Shown here: positions 1 to 10,652 of the stretch, one piece after another
How the letters are laid out: the number at the start of each line of letters is the position of its first letter
Position numbering within the stretch: position 1 is the first letter of the stretch
Assembly (NCBI GenBank): GCA_026225945.1
Contig: JAMJFZ010001627.1
Span: forward strand, 17,501 to 81,500
DNA length: 64,000 nt
Origin: Cricetomys ansorgei
Lineage: Eukaryota > Chordata > Mammalia > Rodentia > Nesomyidae
Direction: 5' to 3'
The notes under the pieces: generated by a model
Told to the model about the DNA's origin: nothing
Seen by the model: only the letters and a program-made list of their open reading frames with translations
The model's database searches: none
Translations under genes and position numbers: made by a program

Positions 1-2240
1 TGGAAGATCAAACAAACTTGCTGGGCTTCTCGACGGAGAGAGGTAGCAGTGATACTATCTAATCTCTGTGTGAGGGTTTCAGCGAACATGGGTCTCTGCT
101 AACTCATGAATGTGCTCCTTTCAAGTACGGATTTCTCAAACCAATTTTACACATTAGTATCGAATCACAAATGAAAACAGGAATAACATGAATAGTATCT
201 TGCAGAGGAGAGAACTTCAAGTTTCCAAATACTTTAAAGCAGGCACAGAGTTTTGAAAATTGGGGTAACATAAATTTGTGTCACATTCATTAATCCTGTA
301 GCTTCAAGAACTCTAGATTTTTTCAATTAGCCTTAAATATTTTCTTATAATGTGGAATTCCACAGGCATATAAAAATGCTGGGAGACACAGCAAATAGTT
401 TACCAATGATGCTAATGTTAGAATAATAATATTAATAGAAGAAAATAGATCAGTAAATGGAAACTTAATTTTTAATTATATAAGTTATAGAACAGTAAAT
501 CTGGAGCTATTTTGCTCATCAGCTGAGTACTCTTTTTCTTAACCAATATATCAAAAGACAAGAAACTATATATTCACATATGCTTACGTGGCCAGATGAT
601 ACTTTATGAAAGCATAATCTTTCTTTAAACAATATTAGAATTTTAAGGAGCATGGAGACTAATTCTGACACAGAAGCGCATCAAACTGACTTGTTTCTTT
701 AGTCATGGCTGGGTAATCAATGATCAAGAAATGGCAAAGATTTGGATCACCTTTCCCCATAGAATTGACTTGTGGAGTTCTGTGATAAAAGAGTAATCTG
801 GACGAAAGGAGCTTAATAAATACCAACCCAAGTGAAATTCTGGTGGGTCCTAACAGGCTCTGGTTCTGGCAGGTGGGGCAGTACAAAAGTGGAGCTGTGA
901 ATCGGATGGTCGACCGTCACTGGGAGGGCCATTGGGAATGGAATAGATGGGAAACAGTGTATCTCCCTGGCATTGGGAAACAAGTAAGCACCAGTAATGG
1001 CCTCTGTCCTGCGTTCTGAAGAGCAATGTTTATGCATCGCTCTCGAGTGGACAGAGCTCAGCTTCGCCCCTGCAGCCCCCTGTAGAGATGCTCAGTCCCT
1101 GTCAGCATCTGACCTTGAGCTGGCTGAGGTCCCCATCACCCTAAAGAAAGCGCTTTGTAGAAGCCTTCACTTAAGGAAGCTTAAGAACAATGTAATTGTT
1201 TATGATTTGAAAATACCAACATATTTACTGTTTGAAAAAAAAAACTATATTCATCTATCAAATGTCCACTCTCTAAATGGCCAGTGGATTTTGTTTATTA
1301 TTCTGTCTCTTCAGAGTAGTAATGCTATTTGATTATATACCAGTTAGATGCTCTGGCAAATTGATAATACTTTCAGTTGAGAAGTTTGAAAATAAAGTTA
1401 CATTTTGATCATATGTTAAAATCTTCCAAAATATTCACAGACATGGAAAAGATCAGAGAAAAATAGTGTGGAGATACCGTTACTGTTATTAGAGTACCAC
1501 ACTTCATGAAGGCACGTTGCTCCGGCTTTGGGCTTCCTCTCAGTGCGAAGCCTTTGTCTCTAAAGTGCAGGGAGGTCATCTTTTCTGTCGTAAATGTAAT
1601 TTCCTCACCTCCGCCCAAACAGCCAGATCTACTGGGGCGAGGCAACCTGGTAGGATGCAGTGCACGCGTGGTGCAAATATGCTGTGGATTTTTCTTCACT
1701 TCCATTTCACTAAACACCTAGGAACAATGCACAGGTCATTGTCCACAGTAACCGTGACGTTGTCTTGGATGAGTATTGGAGATCAATTAGATAATGCCTT
1801 TATTTTTTTGAAGGATTATTTCAAAGTTTGTTTTTATACGGCCCAGAGAGTCTAATGACACCTGTTGGCGAGCAATGTTTTTAAGTAGTAAAGATAAGCT
1901 GATTCCCTGTTTTAGTTTTCTGAGCTCCAACAACTTTGCAATCATGACGTGTGCTAAATACATAATGGTATCTTAGACACTGAGCTGGGGCAAGTGTCTT
2001 ACTTGAGCCTCTCCGTGCTCAGCTTTGACTAGGACTCTGGTTCCCACAGTTTCCCATGTGTTTCATGTTTGCTTACGTCAAGCTTTTCCTCTGTCTCAGA
2101 AACACTGGGCTACTAATTACTGTTACGGTTCACGGCATGGTATTTTACCCACAATGGTATTATTTTTTAGAATTTTTATAGTTGTTTACAAAAGTTGTGG
2201 TGTTTTTTCCAAACATGAGGACTGTTCAAAATGAGAATTA
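1..2240. other. Unique AT-rich sequence, no gene seen
   Basis: No repeat family, splice-bounded exon or RNA gene is recognisable. Open frames of 70-110 codons here have no protein-like composition and overlap on opposite strands, as expected by chance. Short A and T runs are the only low-complexity sequence. Confidence 0.6.
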
Positions 2241-2560
2241 ACTTGAAAAATCATATATTGGGTTTACCATAAAGCAAATTGCCTCTTATTCTTTGAAGCC
2301 TTGATTTCTCTTACAGGAGTATGCTTTTTGTAATATAATTCTAATATCAAAGCCTGTGATTATTATTCCTTTTGAACAAGACACTCAAGAATTCAAGGGC
2401 TCTAGAAATCTACAATTTCAATTTTGATGTTACCTCTTCACCTTGGTTTCTATGGTAACTTACCCGCCAAATACTATGGAAACTTCATTTTGGACTATGC
2501 TAATGAGTGGAAACAATAGGCAGACAGATATTGATGAGTGGAAGGAAGCGTAACATACTC
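2241..2560. promoter_or_regulatory. Candidate distal regulatory block with X-box, E2F-like and octamer-like motifs
   Basis: A sequence fitting the RFX X-box pattern (RYYNYY-N2-RRNRAC) lies at 2446-2459 as GTTTCTATGGTAAC. CCCGCCAAA at 2463-2471 is the complement of the E2F core TTTGGCGGG. ATGCTAAT at 2497-2504 fits the ATGCWAAT octamer. Three good matches in about 60 bases are visible directly; function is inferred. No TATA box or transcript start is evident, so a distal element is more likely than a promoter. Chance co-occurrence cannot be excluded. Confidence 0.25.
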
Positions 2561-2756
2561 ACAGGGTGAATGGATTGCCATTCTTCATTCTCTTCTACAC
2601 AGGGATCGAAAGCGTTTAGCTTCAAGCATACGTTCTAGTTTAGCGAGTCACTGCATTACACAAGAACAGTTGTTCACACCAGAGCGGGGCTAGGAAATGA
2701 CCTGACAAGTTGCTATTTTGAATGTCTTCATTTTAATATTGGAGTTTGTGGTCCTT

Positions 2757-2946
2757 TAAATGTGTAAGTGGTTAGCTCGCATGCGTGCCCGTGTACTATG
2801 AATGCCTGGCGTCTGCAGCCCAGAGAGGGTGTCTGATACTCTGGAGCTGACGTTCCAGAGGGTCATGAGCTTGCATGGGTCCTGGGACTGAACCCAGGGA
2901 CCAAGAAAAGCAAGTGCTCTTAACCACTCAGCCGCCTCCCTAGCAG
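2757..2946 (-). mobile_element. B3-type SINE, degraded
   Basis: Read on the minus strand it has the rodent B2/B3 layout: a tRNA-like head (ggttaagagcacttgctttt), then a box-B-like part near the phrase complementary to gggactgaacccaggga, and a GT/CA-rich distal end. It is heavily mutated, so subfamily assignment is unsafe. Family assignment rests on recall of the B2/B3 consensus. Confidence 0.65.
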
Positions 2947-2989
2947 GGTCTGACAGTTTCAAAGTCATCGTAGACACCTACAGATGTTC

Positions 2990-4150
2990 TAGGTTTTCTC
3001 TTGTAGTCATATGAGCGGCTAACAAAAGAAAAATACCATGACTGCATTAATACTCAAGAGCAGTGAAGTACTTTCCCTTGGAAACTCTCACTTTTGCATG
3101 TCTTGAGTGATTTACTTGGCGTATGTCTTAATTAAGGTCTAACAGCAAAGTCCGCGCGCATTAGCGAAGGGAGCTCACTTTTATCCAACTGGATTTATGA
3201 GGTTTTAATGCCGAGTTTACTTTTTTCATGGCAGCAATATTTCCTTTATAAACTCAATTAAATAAACTTTTAGTTATTTTAATTTGCAAAAATACTAATA
3301 TAGAACATAATTACATTAATTAACAAGACCTTTCCAGAATATTGTGCTCCTCTTTTGCTTAAAAATAAATAAGATAAAAGGCCTGGCAAAGGCGGCGTGC
3401 TGTGAAGTTAGCATACGTTGGGAGTCTTACACCGTGAGGTCTAGATTCGGATCTATCTTCATTAACCTGAAGTTTTAGTTGAAAATGACCAACTAAAACA
3501 TATACGCAAGTTCTGGGAGCTTTGAGTTTAACTGTTCTTGCTGTATTCCAGACCAATCGATAGATACTAACAGCAAAAGACAGGGCATAGGGTAAGGTTT
3601 TGAGAAAAATCTCCATCTTTGAAACACTGAGCACATTACATGTAAACATACAGTACTTGGGAGCTCCTGGTCATTGCGTTATCCCTGGGGGCAAGGCGTG
3701 GTCTGTGGAGTACTTTCTGTAAGTGAAATTAGTAGTGGAGATAAATGTGAAGTGCTGGATAATTTTATGTAGCATTAATATGCAAAGATTTGCACTGATC
3801 TTTATAAAATATAAAATGTATAATTTCCTGAAATTATAGTTTTTAATAATATTAGGCATTATCATTACATTTAGGCCCAATGTTTATATAGATTAAGAAA
3901 TAGCTGGTAATAGTGACTTTCTCTGAGTAAGTATTGGTGAGGTTAACCACAATACCTTGCATATATATTCTTATATATTCGGACAAGTGTCTGTACACAA
4001 ATGTGTTATACACACTGTTAAGTCTTTATGCCCCCAATTTGTAGTCTTTATCTAAAATTTAAAAACATTATTTTCCATTTGAGTTTCATAAATGAGTACA
4101 CTATATTTAAGTCATCTCTACGCCTTGCCCTCTCCAGTCTGCTCCTCCTG
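2990..4150. other. AT-rich unique sequence, nothing recognised
   Basis: Mostly A+T-rich with scattered short direct repeats such as atatattctt near 3960. No repeat family, exon or regulatory cluster was recognised on either strand. Confidence 0.55.
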
Positions 4151-4154
4151 TGTT

Positions 4155-4157
4155 GTA

Positions 4158-4228
<71 letters not shown>

Positions 4229-4240
4229 GCACATGCACAC
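4155..4240. repeat. (CA)n microsatellite with (GC)n ends, Z-DNA-prone
   Basis: About 86 bases alternate purine and pyrimidine without a break: gtatgcgcgcgcgcac, then about 28 CA units, then cgcgcacatgcacac. It abuts the distal end of an antisense L1 3' untranslated fragment. Uninterrupted CA tracts of this length are normally length-polymorphic, and GC/CA alternation of this length is the classic Z-forming type. Confidence 0.95.
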
Positions 4241-4244
4241 TGTG

Positions 4245-5056
4245 CTGAATCCAGTCAGTGTTGCCTGTATGTGCATGTGTTCAGGACTGATCACGTAGGA
4301 CTGGGAAACCTGTCAGGGGCCTTTCCCTGTGGAAAACTCTGTCTCCTTCAGCAGCCATTAACTGCCTGGAGCTCTCCATGCAGGGGTGTGACTTAGCGGG
4401 GTTTCCCGCCATCGGTGTTGGTATGTCTTCTGGAATGGTCTTGTGCAGGCAGCCATATTGCTGAGAGTTCGTAAGTACAGCTCACTGATGTGTCTAGAAG
4501 ACTCTACTTCGCAGCCATCATCCTTGTCTTTTGGCTCCTGGACACCCCCCCACCCCCAGCTCTTCTTCCGTGTCTCCTCAGCTTTAGTAGGACTTATGTT
4601 ATAGGCTCAATTTGGGCTGAGCACCCCATTTTTACTACTTTGAATTTCGACCATTGTGGATCTCTGCTACAGCCTCTGTCTTCTGCAGAAAGAACGTTTC
4701 TGTGGGGGCTGAGTATCCCACTTACCCGCGGACATAAGGACAGTTAGAATCCAGTTGGCAGGTATGTTAAAGAAAATGGCTGCAGTAGGTTCTCTTCTAG
4801 AGCCGCTCACCGCTCTGCCTACAAGTCTTTGGCTAGCTGTACAGTGTCAGGCATGAATTCCCTCCTCTGGAGTGGGATTTATTTCTAGTTTTATCGGGGA
4901 TATCTTGGCAGGCTGTTCCTGTTGTGGTTTCAGGCTTTGTTTGCTCAGTCTGTCAGCCCGTTTTTGATACAGATGTTCACTCTGGAGCAGAGGAAAAGAG
5001 ACTCTCCCTCTAAAGTCTGGGCTCAGAATAGAGGGAAAAATATGATACTCTAGCAT
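4245..5056 (-). mobile_element. L1 3' untranslated region fragment, Lx type
   Basis: In plus-strand order this follows the complement of the rodent Lx L1 3' untranslated region: a cagcagccattaactg block, a caggcagccatattgctgag block, gagcaccccatttttac, and near 4851 caggcatgaattccctcctc followed by tggagtggg. Divergence from the remembered consensus is moderate with small indels. No ORF2 coding sequence is joined to it, so this is a truncated or fragmented copy. Assigned from recall of the family; subfamily uncertain. Confidence 0.75.
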
Positions 5057-5660
5057 AAGGTCTTGATTTGCTTTTAAAACAAGGGAGAGGTCGGCTTGGG
5101 CAGCGTGTACAGCGCGTGAGCTGTATACGACACCCTTTCAGCTAAACTAAGAATCCTTTAACCCTAGTAGGTTTTAATAACATATTCTACAGATACGTAG
5201 CTGCCTCGTTCCTCAGATTCCTATGAAGATGTTTATAGAAGACCTTTGCATATGAAGACAATTTCATGTTATTTAAAAAGATTCTTGAAGTAAATTCTGC
5301 CTTCGTTCTGTGAGACGTCACTCAGCTGAAAACAAAATGAAGTACAGGCGTGCTAATGTGAAGCAGTGTATTCTTTCTTCTAAGTCCATTGTCGGGAAAC
5401 CGCAGAGGCGAATCCATCAGACCAAATCTTAGCCTCAGAAAGCTGCACATCCTAGAGCTTCCGTTACCTGGGGCATACACGGCATGTTCCTTCTATAAGT
5501 TAGAATTATGTGAATAGCATTATGTGCATAGAAATGGGCTCCACTAAAATTAACTCTGGTCTAGGGTGGGTGTTGAAGAAGGGTGACCACAATTGTCCAG
5601 TTACATTACAAATACTTAAATTAGAGCCAAGAAAGATGAAGCTAAAATTCTAGACCTTAG
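5057..5660. other. Unique sequence, nothing recognised
   Basis: No gene, repeat family or compelling regulatory cluster was seen. Composition is moderately A+T-rich. Confidence 0.55.
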
Positions 5661-5666
5661 ACTTTC

Positions 5667-5940
5667 TTTTTTTTTTTTTTGCCAGAAATAGTATTTAATC
5701 CTTGTGCTAAGAGATAGTTTCCCTTTTCCTCCTTTGGATTCGAGAGGCGAGCACTTGCACATAGCAACTGGAGAGGCCATAATTCATAATTAAGTCTGTC
5801 AGATTCTAGAACCCAAGATCAACGAACTACATAAAGAATTCCAAAGACAACCCAGATGAAAGCAGGTTTGATCCTGTAATTGGCCGTCATGAAGTATCTA
5901 AGCATCTGTTTGTTGTGGTGGGAATATCCTGTGAGTCATG
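5667..5940 (-). pseudogene. Possible 3' end of a retroposed transcript
   Basis: On the minus strand a 14-base A tract (T run 5667-5680) is preceded by ATTAAA (complement of 5694-5699) 14 bases upstream, the spacing of a polyadenylated retrocopy. A 38-codon open frame (stop at 5819-5821, upstream in-frame stop at 5936-5938) ends in a hydrophobic stretch, AFIWVVFGILYVV. I do not recognise a parent gene, and the frame is too short to call. It could equally be unique sequence with a chance T run. No target-site duplication was established. Confidence 0.2.
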
Positions 5941-6626
5941 TAACATGAAGACCTGATCAGTCCTTATTTGCTGTCCACGTAGCAAGAAAGAGCTGTGCTC
6001 GCTCAGTTCCAGCACCGGGCTCCCTTACCACCGAGGGGGTTTGTTCTACATCGATTGAAAGGCCTTTCATAGGATTACGTAGAGATTGACTACATCATAT
6101 AAGATTCCTATTTATACAAAGAAAGTAAATTAGAAACAAATTAAATTCCTTAATGTACTGCTAAAATTGTTCGACTTAGTAATGTCCGTTTTCATACATC
6201 ATCTTGAATGAGCTGGGAAGGCTCTGTTCATGTACTGTTGCTGAGCCCCTGAGCAAGACAGTGTTGTTCACGATCATGGACACAATGACACCTACACGGG
6301 AACTGTCCTCTGCCAGCAGTGGGCATATGACACCATCGGTTGTACAGCGTCTGATTCGAGAGATACTAAAATGTGGTAAAAGTGTCGAGTGTGGTCAGGG
6401 CCCACTTCTAAAGGGCTACGCTATGGGGTTAGTCGATGCTGTGTGTATCTGTGCAACCCTTTTAAATGTGTCAGGCTTCACTAAGTACTAGCTGTGTTCA
6501 CCGTTATCTGTGTGATATCAAGAGGAATAGGGGTTGAAGTTAAGTTACTGTCATGAGTAGAAACGCCTGCAGATCTTGTTCTTTGTATCTCTCCCCAACT
6601 GTCATTTTCTTTAAAGTTTTTAAAAT
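5941..6626. other. Unique sequence, nothing recognised
   Basis: No repeat or gene was identified. A 95-codon open frame at 6204-6491 has ordinary chance composition and no splice or start context that would support it. Confidence 0.5.
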
Positions 6627-6955
6627 ATGAATGTGCGTGTGTGTATGTGTGTGCATGCGTGTATGTGTGTGTATGTGTGTGTGTCACGTGTGCTTGTGTG
6701 TGTGTGCATGTGTGTGTGTTTGAGTGTGTGTATATGTATGTGTTGCACGCGTGTGTGTGTGCATGTGTGTCTGTGTGTGTCTATGTGTGCATGTGTCTCC
6801 TATGCGTGTGTGTATGCAGGTGTTGCTTGTGCATGAGTGTGTGTGCGTGTGTGTTGCATGTGCGTGTGTGATGACACGTCTGTGTGGCGTGGCCCGAGTG
6901 TGCAAGTTTTTCCTCCTTCCACCTTTTCCTGGATTCAGGAGATGGAACTCGGGTC
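6627..6955 (-). mobile_element. Left part of a split B3/B4-type SINE with long TG-rich end
   Basis: A TG-rich tract (6627-6873) with cgtg, catg and tatg variants leads into cctccttccaccttttcctg and then ggaactcgggtcacc. That is the order of a minus-strand rodent SINE whose CA-rich tail faces left. The element stops where the LTR-like repeat begins at about 6961. Its missing head appears at 7877-7912 (ttacccactgagtcatc). The two halves are separated by about 920 bases of later insertion. Confidence 0.6.
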
Positions 6956-6960
6956 ACCTG

Positions 6961-7195
6961 GTTTTATGTCAACTTGACACAGGCAGAGTAATTTTGAAAG
7001 AGGGAACCTCAGATGAAAAAAACCCAGGAGACTATCCTATGGGCAAGCCTGTGGTCATTTTTGTGATTAGTGATTGATGTGCAGAGCCCGCTAACTGTGG
7101 ACGGTGCCATCCCTGGACTGCTGGGAACTTGAAGAAAGCAGGCTGAGCCAGCCCTGTGGAGCAAGCCAGTGACCACCGTCCCCATTGCCTCTGCC
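6961..7195 (+). mobile_element. LTR-like rodent interspersed repeat, 5' part (interrupted by minisatellite)
   Basis: It begins tatgtcaacttgacacaggc and runs through gagggaacctcagatg, gtgattagtgattgatg and ggtgccatccctgg to gcaagccagtgaccacc. I recognise this as a very common rodent dispersed repeat, from memory of repeated occurrences, but do not give a family name. A second, more diverged member lies at 37897-38485. Its 3' part continues after the minisatellite at 7765. Insertion was into the SINE represented at 6627-6955 and 7877-7912. Confidence 0.7.
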
Positions 7196-7764
7196 CAGGC
7201 TCTGCCCCGGCTCCTGCCTCGGCTCTGCCCCGGTTCTGCCTCGGCTCCTGCCCCGGTTCCTGCCCCGGCTCCTGCCTCCGGCTCCTGCCCTCGGCTCCTG
7301 CCCTGGCTCCTGCCTGGGTTCTGCCCCGGCTCCTGCCCCGGTTCCTGCCCTGGTTCTGCCCCGACTCCTGCCCCGGTTCTGCCCCGACTCCTGCCCCCCG
7401 GCTCCTGCCCCCCGGCTCCTGCCCCGGTTCCTGCCCCGGCTCCTGCCCCCCGGCTCCTGCCCCCCGGCTCCTGCCCCCCGGCTCCTGCCCGGTTCCTGCC
7501 CTGGCTCCTGCCCCGGCTCCTGCCTCGGCTCTGCCCCGGTTCCTGCCCTGGCTCCTGCCTGGGTTCTGCCCCGGCTCCTGCCCCGGTTCCTGCCCCAGCT
7601 TCTGCCCCGGCTTCTGCCCGGGCTCCTGCCCTGGTTCTGCCCCGACTCCTGCCCCGGTTCTGCCCCGACTCCTGCCCAACTCCTACCCGGTTCTGCCCTG
7701 GCTTCTGCCCGGTTCTGCCCCAGCTCTGCCCCGGCTTCTGCCCCAGCTCTGCCCCAGCTCCTGC
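7196..7764. repeat. GC-rich 12-bp minisatellite (GGCTCCTGCCCC-like)
   Basis: About 570 bases of near-tandem 11-12-mers of the form GG(C/T)TCCTGCC(C/T)C, roughly 48 units, with ggctctgcccc as the common 11-mer. The seed is visible in the host repeat, whose normal sequence at this place has a few ctcctgcc-type words. Variant units recur in blocks: ggctcctgcctgggtt occurs at 7305 and 7550, and paired ggttctgccccgactcctg words begin at 7352 and 7633. Both strands stay open in several frames (Pro/Ala/Leu-rich and Gly/Arg/Gln-rich); these are by-products of the repeat, not proteins. Confidence 0.95.
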
Positions 7765-7876
7765 CTTGACTTCCTCTGAGAGATGTACTACAGATTGTAC
7801 TATGAAATATGCCCCTCTTTCCCAAGGGGCCTTTGATTTTGGTGTTTTCCACAGCAGTAGAACCCGAAGACACTGT
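7765..7876 (+). mobile_element. LTR-like rodent interspersed repeat, 3' part
   Basis: It resumes after the minisatellite with ctgccttgacttcctctgag, then a degraded version of the conserved 3' end (cctctttcccaagg, ttttggtgttttccacagca, gtagaacccgaagaca). In intact family members an AATAAA-like word and a gttgctttt-type segment lie here; both are mutated in this copy. It belongs with the part at 6961-7195. Confidence 0.65.
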
Positions 7877-7912
7877 TACCCACTGAGTCATCACTACGGG
7901 CCATCCCCGGTG
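7877..7912 (-). mobile_element. Head of the split B3/B4-type SINE
   Basis: The phrase ttacccactgagtcatc, followed by a ggccatcccc-like end, is the complement of the tRNA-derived head of rodent B2/B3/B4-type SINEs. It completes the minus-strand SINE whose tail-side part is at 6627-6955. Confidence 0.5.
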
Positions 7913-8129
7913 GTTTCCACTTTAGCAGGGCTTGGTATCCCCGACAAATCTTTAGAAACGCCAGTGCACATGTGCACATGGCATAATAAGCATGGTGTAT
8001 GTTATTATTATATATTGTAATGCAGGCATGTGCATGTGTAGTGTGTGTGTTTATGTTTCTGTTCTACCTTGTTATTGCATGTGCATAGAATAGGACGTTC
8101 TGGAAGGAGACGTGAGCCTGCTATGTGTG
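7913..8129. other. Unique sequence with short TG-rich run
   Basis: Contains a palindromic gtgcacatgtgcacatgg word and a modest TG-rich stretch near 8025-8055. No repeat family was assigned. Confidence 0.45.
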
Positions 8130-8290
8130 CTTATTATTTATTTATTTACATACACTTTTTCAGTTTTTGAGATTACATTACAGTGGCATTTCTCCCTCTC
8201 CCTTTCTTTCTCCAAGAAATACATATACATTCCTAAACTGTGCTCATTTTAAGCCAGTACGGTGTTCTTGTATTTTAATATGCTGCGTGA
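8130..8290 (-). mobile_element. L1 3' untranslated fragment, Lx-like
   Basis: The run of ttatttatttattta, then tttttgagattacattacag, ggcatttctccctctccc and caagaaatacatatac follows the complement of rodent L1 3' untranslated sequence. Short and diverged, so medium confidence. Confidence 0.5.
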
Positions 8291-8540
8291 ATTATTATAG
8301 AACGGTATGAAAAGATTTGACATTGGTGCATGAAAGTAGCGGTGCCTCCAGCGGTCTGCATGACCCCATCCCTATTACGTACATTGGTGCTTAAGCAAAG
8401 AATTCGTCCACCGTCTCAGACTTAGGACAAATACCCACCCATATGTCTAGGTCCTCCTGCACAGTCCTGTTGCACTTGTAGAATTTCTTTGTTGCCTCTA
8501 CGGTGCGTGGGCATTAATGCACATACTTAACCCACTGCAG

Positions 8541-8850
8541 AGATAATGGGTGCTTTGTTTCATAAGATAAATATTTCCACTTGTGAATGTTCGGAGTCTG
8601 CCCATCTGGTTCTAACTTAAGGGAAAATGCTTCTGGTATGATAATTTTATCTTGAATCATTATGAACTGCCCAGGACTAAGTTAATTGCATGGAGGATAA
8701 AATCATCTTAAGTCTCTTATATTTAATTTGGGATAAATATGCTTTATAGCAATATTAAATTCTATAGTGTTGCTTTTACAGTAACTGAATTGTGTTATTT
8801 GTAACATGGAGACAATTAATACACTGACTGTTCCTGACACTGCACAAATC
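8541..8850. promoter_or_regulatory. AT-rich block, candidate conserved noncoding element
   Basis: No transposon identity, and rich in short homeodomain/GATA-like words (cataagataaat, gataattttatct, gttaattgcatgg, gacaattaatac). The texture is that of developmental conserved noncoding elements. This is inference only; nothing here was aligned. The flanking 8291-8540 has no recognisable content. Confidence 0.2.
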
Positions 8851-9884
8851 CAGTCCCTAGCAGTGGTTCACAAGCCGGCGATCAGAACAAACCCTTCTGT
8901 GGTTGATTTTGTGCCTCTTGTAGAAGAGTGTCCAGGCTTCAGAGCACAACAGTACATGGTGCCTTCATCTGGGTGCCTTCAGTAGCGCTGAATGTGACAT
9001 TCAGTTTGTCAGCGTCTCTGAGGATCCTGTAATTATAATTTGATTTAATTTCTGGTCATTAAATGCCATGAACATCCTTTGATTATATTTATGTAACATG
9101 TTCTAAAGCGCCTATTGAATGAATGTGGTATTAGAGTCACTCATGATTCTCGTTTTGGAAATGAAACTATTACGTATTAAGTGTGAAGCACGCTATTGCA
9201 TTTGAACCCCACCTTTGCGCATGAGCAGCAGTTCAGGCCACAGCTGATGTGGGAGGCAGTGTCTTCTGACACCAAGCAGCCAGGGATGGCGTGATCTTTT
9301 CTCCACAGAGCTCCCTTTATAGACAAAGTTTCCCATTTGTTTGGCAAATTGTATTATGAAGTTTTATTCTAGGAATAGAAGAGAATGCTTAGAAATATTT
9401 TTTCTCTTTATCAGAAACAAACACAAGCAGTTTGCCTTCAGAACAGAGTGTGGTTCCAGTGATGGACGATCTGTTATTACTGGGAGAATCATTATTTGCC
9501 TAGCAGATGAGCTAGCACAAATTTCCCATTTTGTATCTCTTCCTTGTTTTTATATAAATTTTAGCAGGTAATACGTCTTTTAGCTTCAAAATTCAGAATT
9601 ACATTCTCGTCCAGCGCTTGATTTTCTGCACACAGCTAGCCAATCGGCTTTCGTTTTCCAGGCGTGTTCCTCTAATCTTACTACACGTGTGCACAAGCCG
9701 TGTCAGCAAGCGTTCCTTTTTCCACGTTTTCCCCGTGAATATCACGATAGTCTGCGTTGCTCATTTAACAGGTGTATCTCTCAATGGTTAAAATCAGATA
9801 AATTACTGTAATTTTAAATCATTGATCATCTTAAAATAACATTTAAATGAAGTGATGAGATTAAACATTTGTCCTCCTCTGCCT
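8851..9884. other. Unique sequence, nothing firmly recognised
   Basis: A+T-rich with no repeat family identified. A small AT-rich patch at about 9028-9100 (ctgtaattataatttgattt) resembles the preceding candidate regulatory block. A 76-codon open frame at 9341-9571 has no supporting context. Confidence 0.5.
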
Positions 9885-10390
9885 TTTCTATTATTTATTG
9901 CTCCAGTGACGTTTGGTGCTTAGTTTACGCTTTTTAGTTATTTTATCTTTTGAGACGATAATGTAATTGCACCATTTCTCTTTCCTTTTCTCCTAACCCT
10001 TCCGTAGACCCCTTCTTGCTCTCTTTAAAATCCATGTCCTCTTTTCATTAATTGTTACATACAAATATGTGTGTGTGCGTGTGTATATGTGTGTGTGTGT
10101 TATTGTATATGTGTTTCTAGGACTCACCATTTGGTATTGGATAACCAGTTGCTGTGCTCTTCCTTGGGGAAGACTATTTCTCCTGCTTCCAGCATTCCTT
10201 AGTGGTCTGTAGTTCTTTGTGTAGACTTAACATCTAAGTGGTCTTTCCTCTGTCCACTCTAGCATGTTTTTTTATTGTTGTCCTTGTTCAACCCATGTGT
10301 AAGTATTGTGTTGGTGAGCCTTTATAGGTTCAGCCTCTGACATTGCTAAGAGAAACAATCTAATAGCAAACTCAGTGCTTAGGTCTTTTT
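9885..10390 (-). mobile_element. L1 3' untranslated region, Lx type, well preserved
   Basis: It contains, in complement order, cattaattgttacat, a TG microsatellite (10065-10103), caccatttggtattggataa, ctgtgctcttccttgggg, agactatttctcctgcttcc, agcattccttagtggtctgt and gacattgctaagagaaacaa. These are hallmark phrases of the rodent Lx L1 3' untranslated region. Lower divergence than the fragment at 4245 suggests a younger copy. Confidence 0.85.
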
Positions 10391-10612
10391 TTTTTAAGAG
10401 AGTTTCTGAAGAATTCCTAACCTGCTATGTGATTCTGAATAGTTCTAAACTCATACTTATTTTGGAGTACCTCCTCAAAACTTTGACTCTTACTGAAATT
10501 TATAACAGTAATACAAGAAAATCAGCACTTCAGTAAGACATTTAGGACGCAAGAGACCAAGGTGAAAGCCTAGAGCTTTAAAACTAACACATTGATATAC
10601 TGTATTTTGCAG
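10391..10612. other. Unique sequence
   Basis: No gene or repeat recognised between the L1 fragment and the following TG tract. Confidence 0.4.
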
Positions 10613-10652
10613 TGTGTGTGTGTGTGTGTGCGTGCGTGTGTGTGTGTTTGCA
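10613..10652. repeat. (TG)n microsatellite
   Basis: About 40 bases of TG dinucleotide with cgtgcgtg interruptions, directly visible. Confidence 0.95.

Noticed and set aside
7032..8020. Pro/Ala/Leu-rich (+) and Gly/Arg/Gln-rich (-) frames of 194-283 codons
   Set aside because: Low-complexity products of the 12-bp minisatellite; multiple frames are open at once on both strands, and the array lies inside a transposon.
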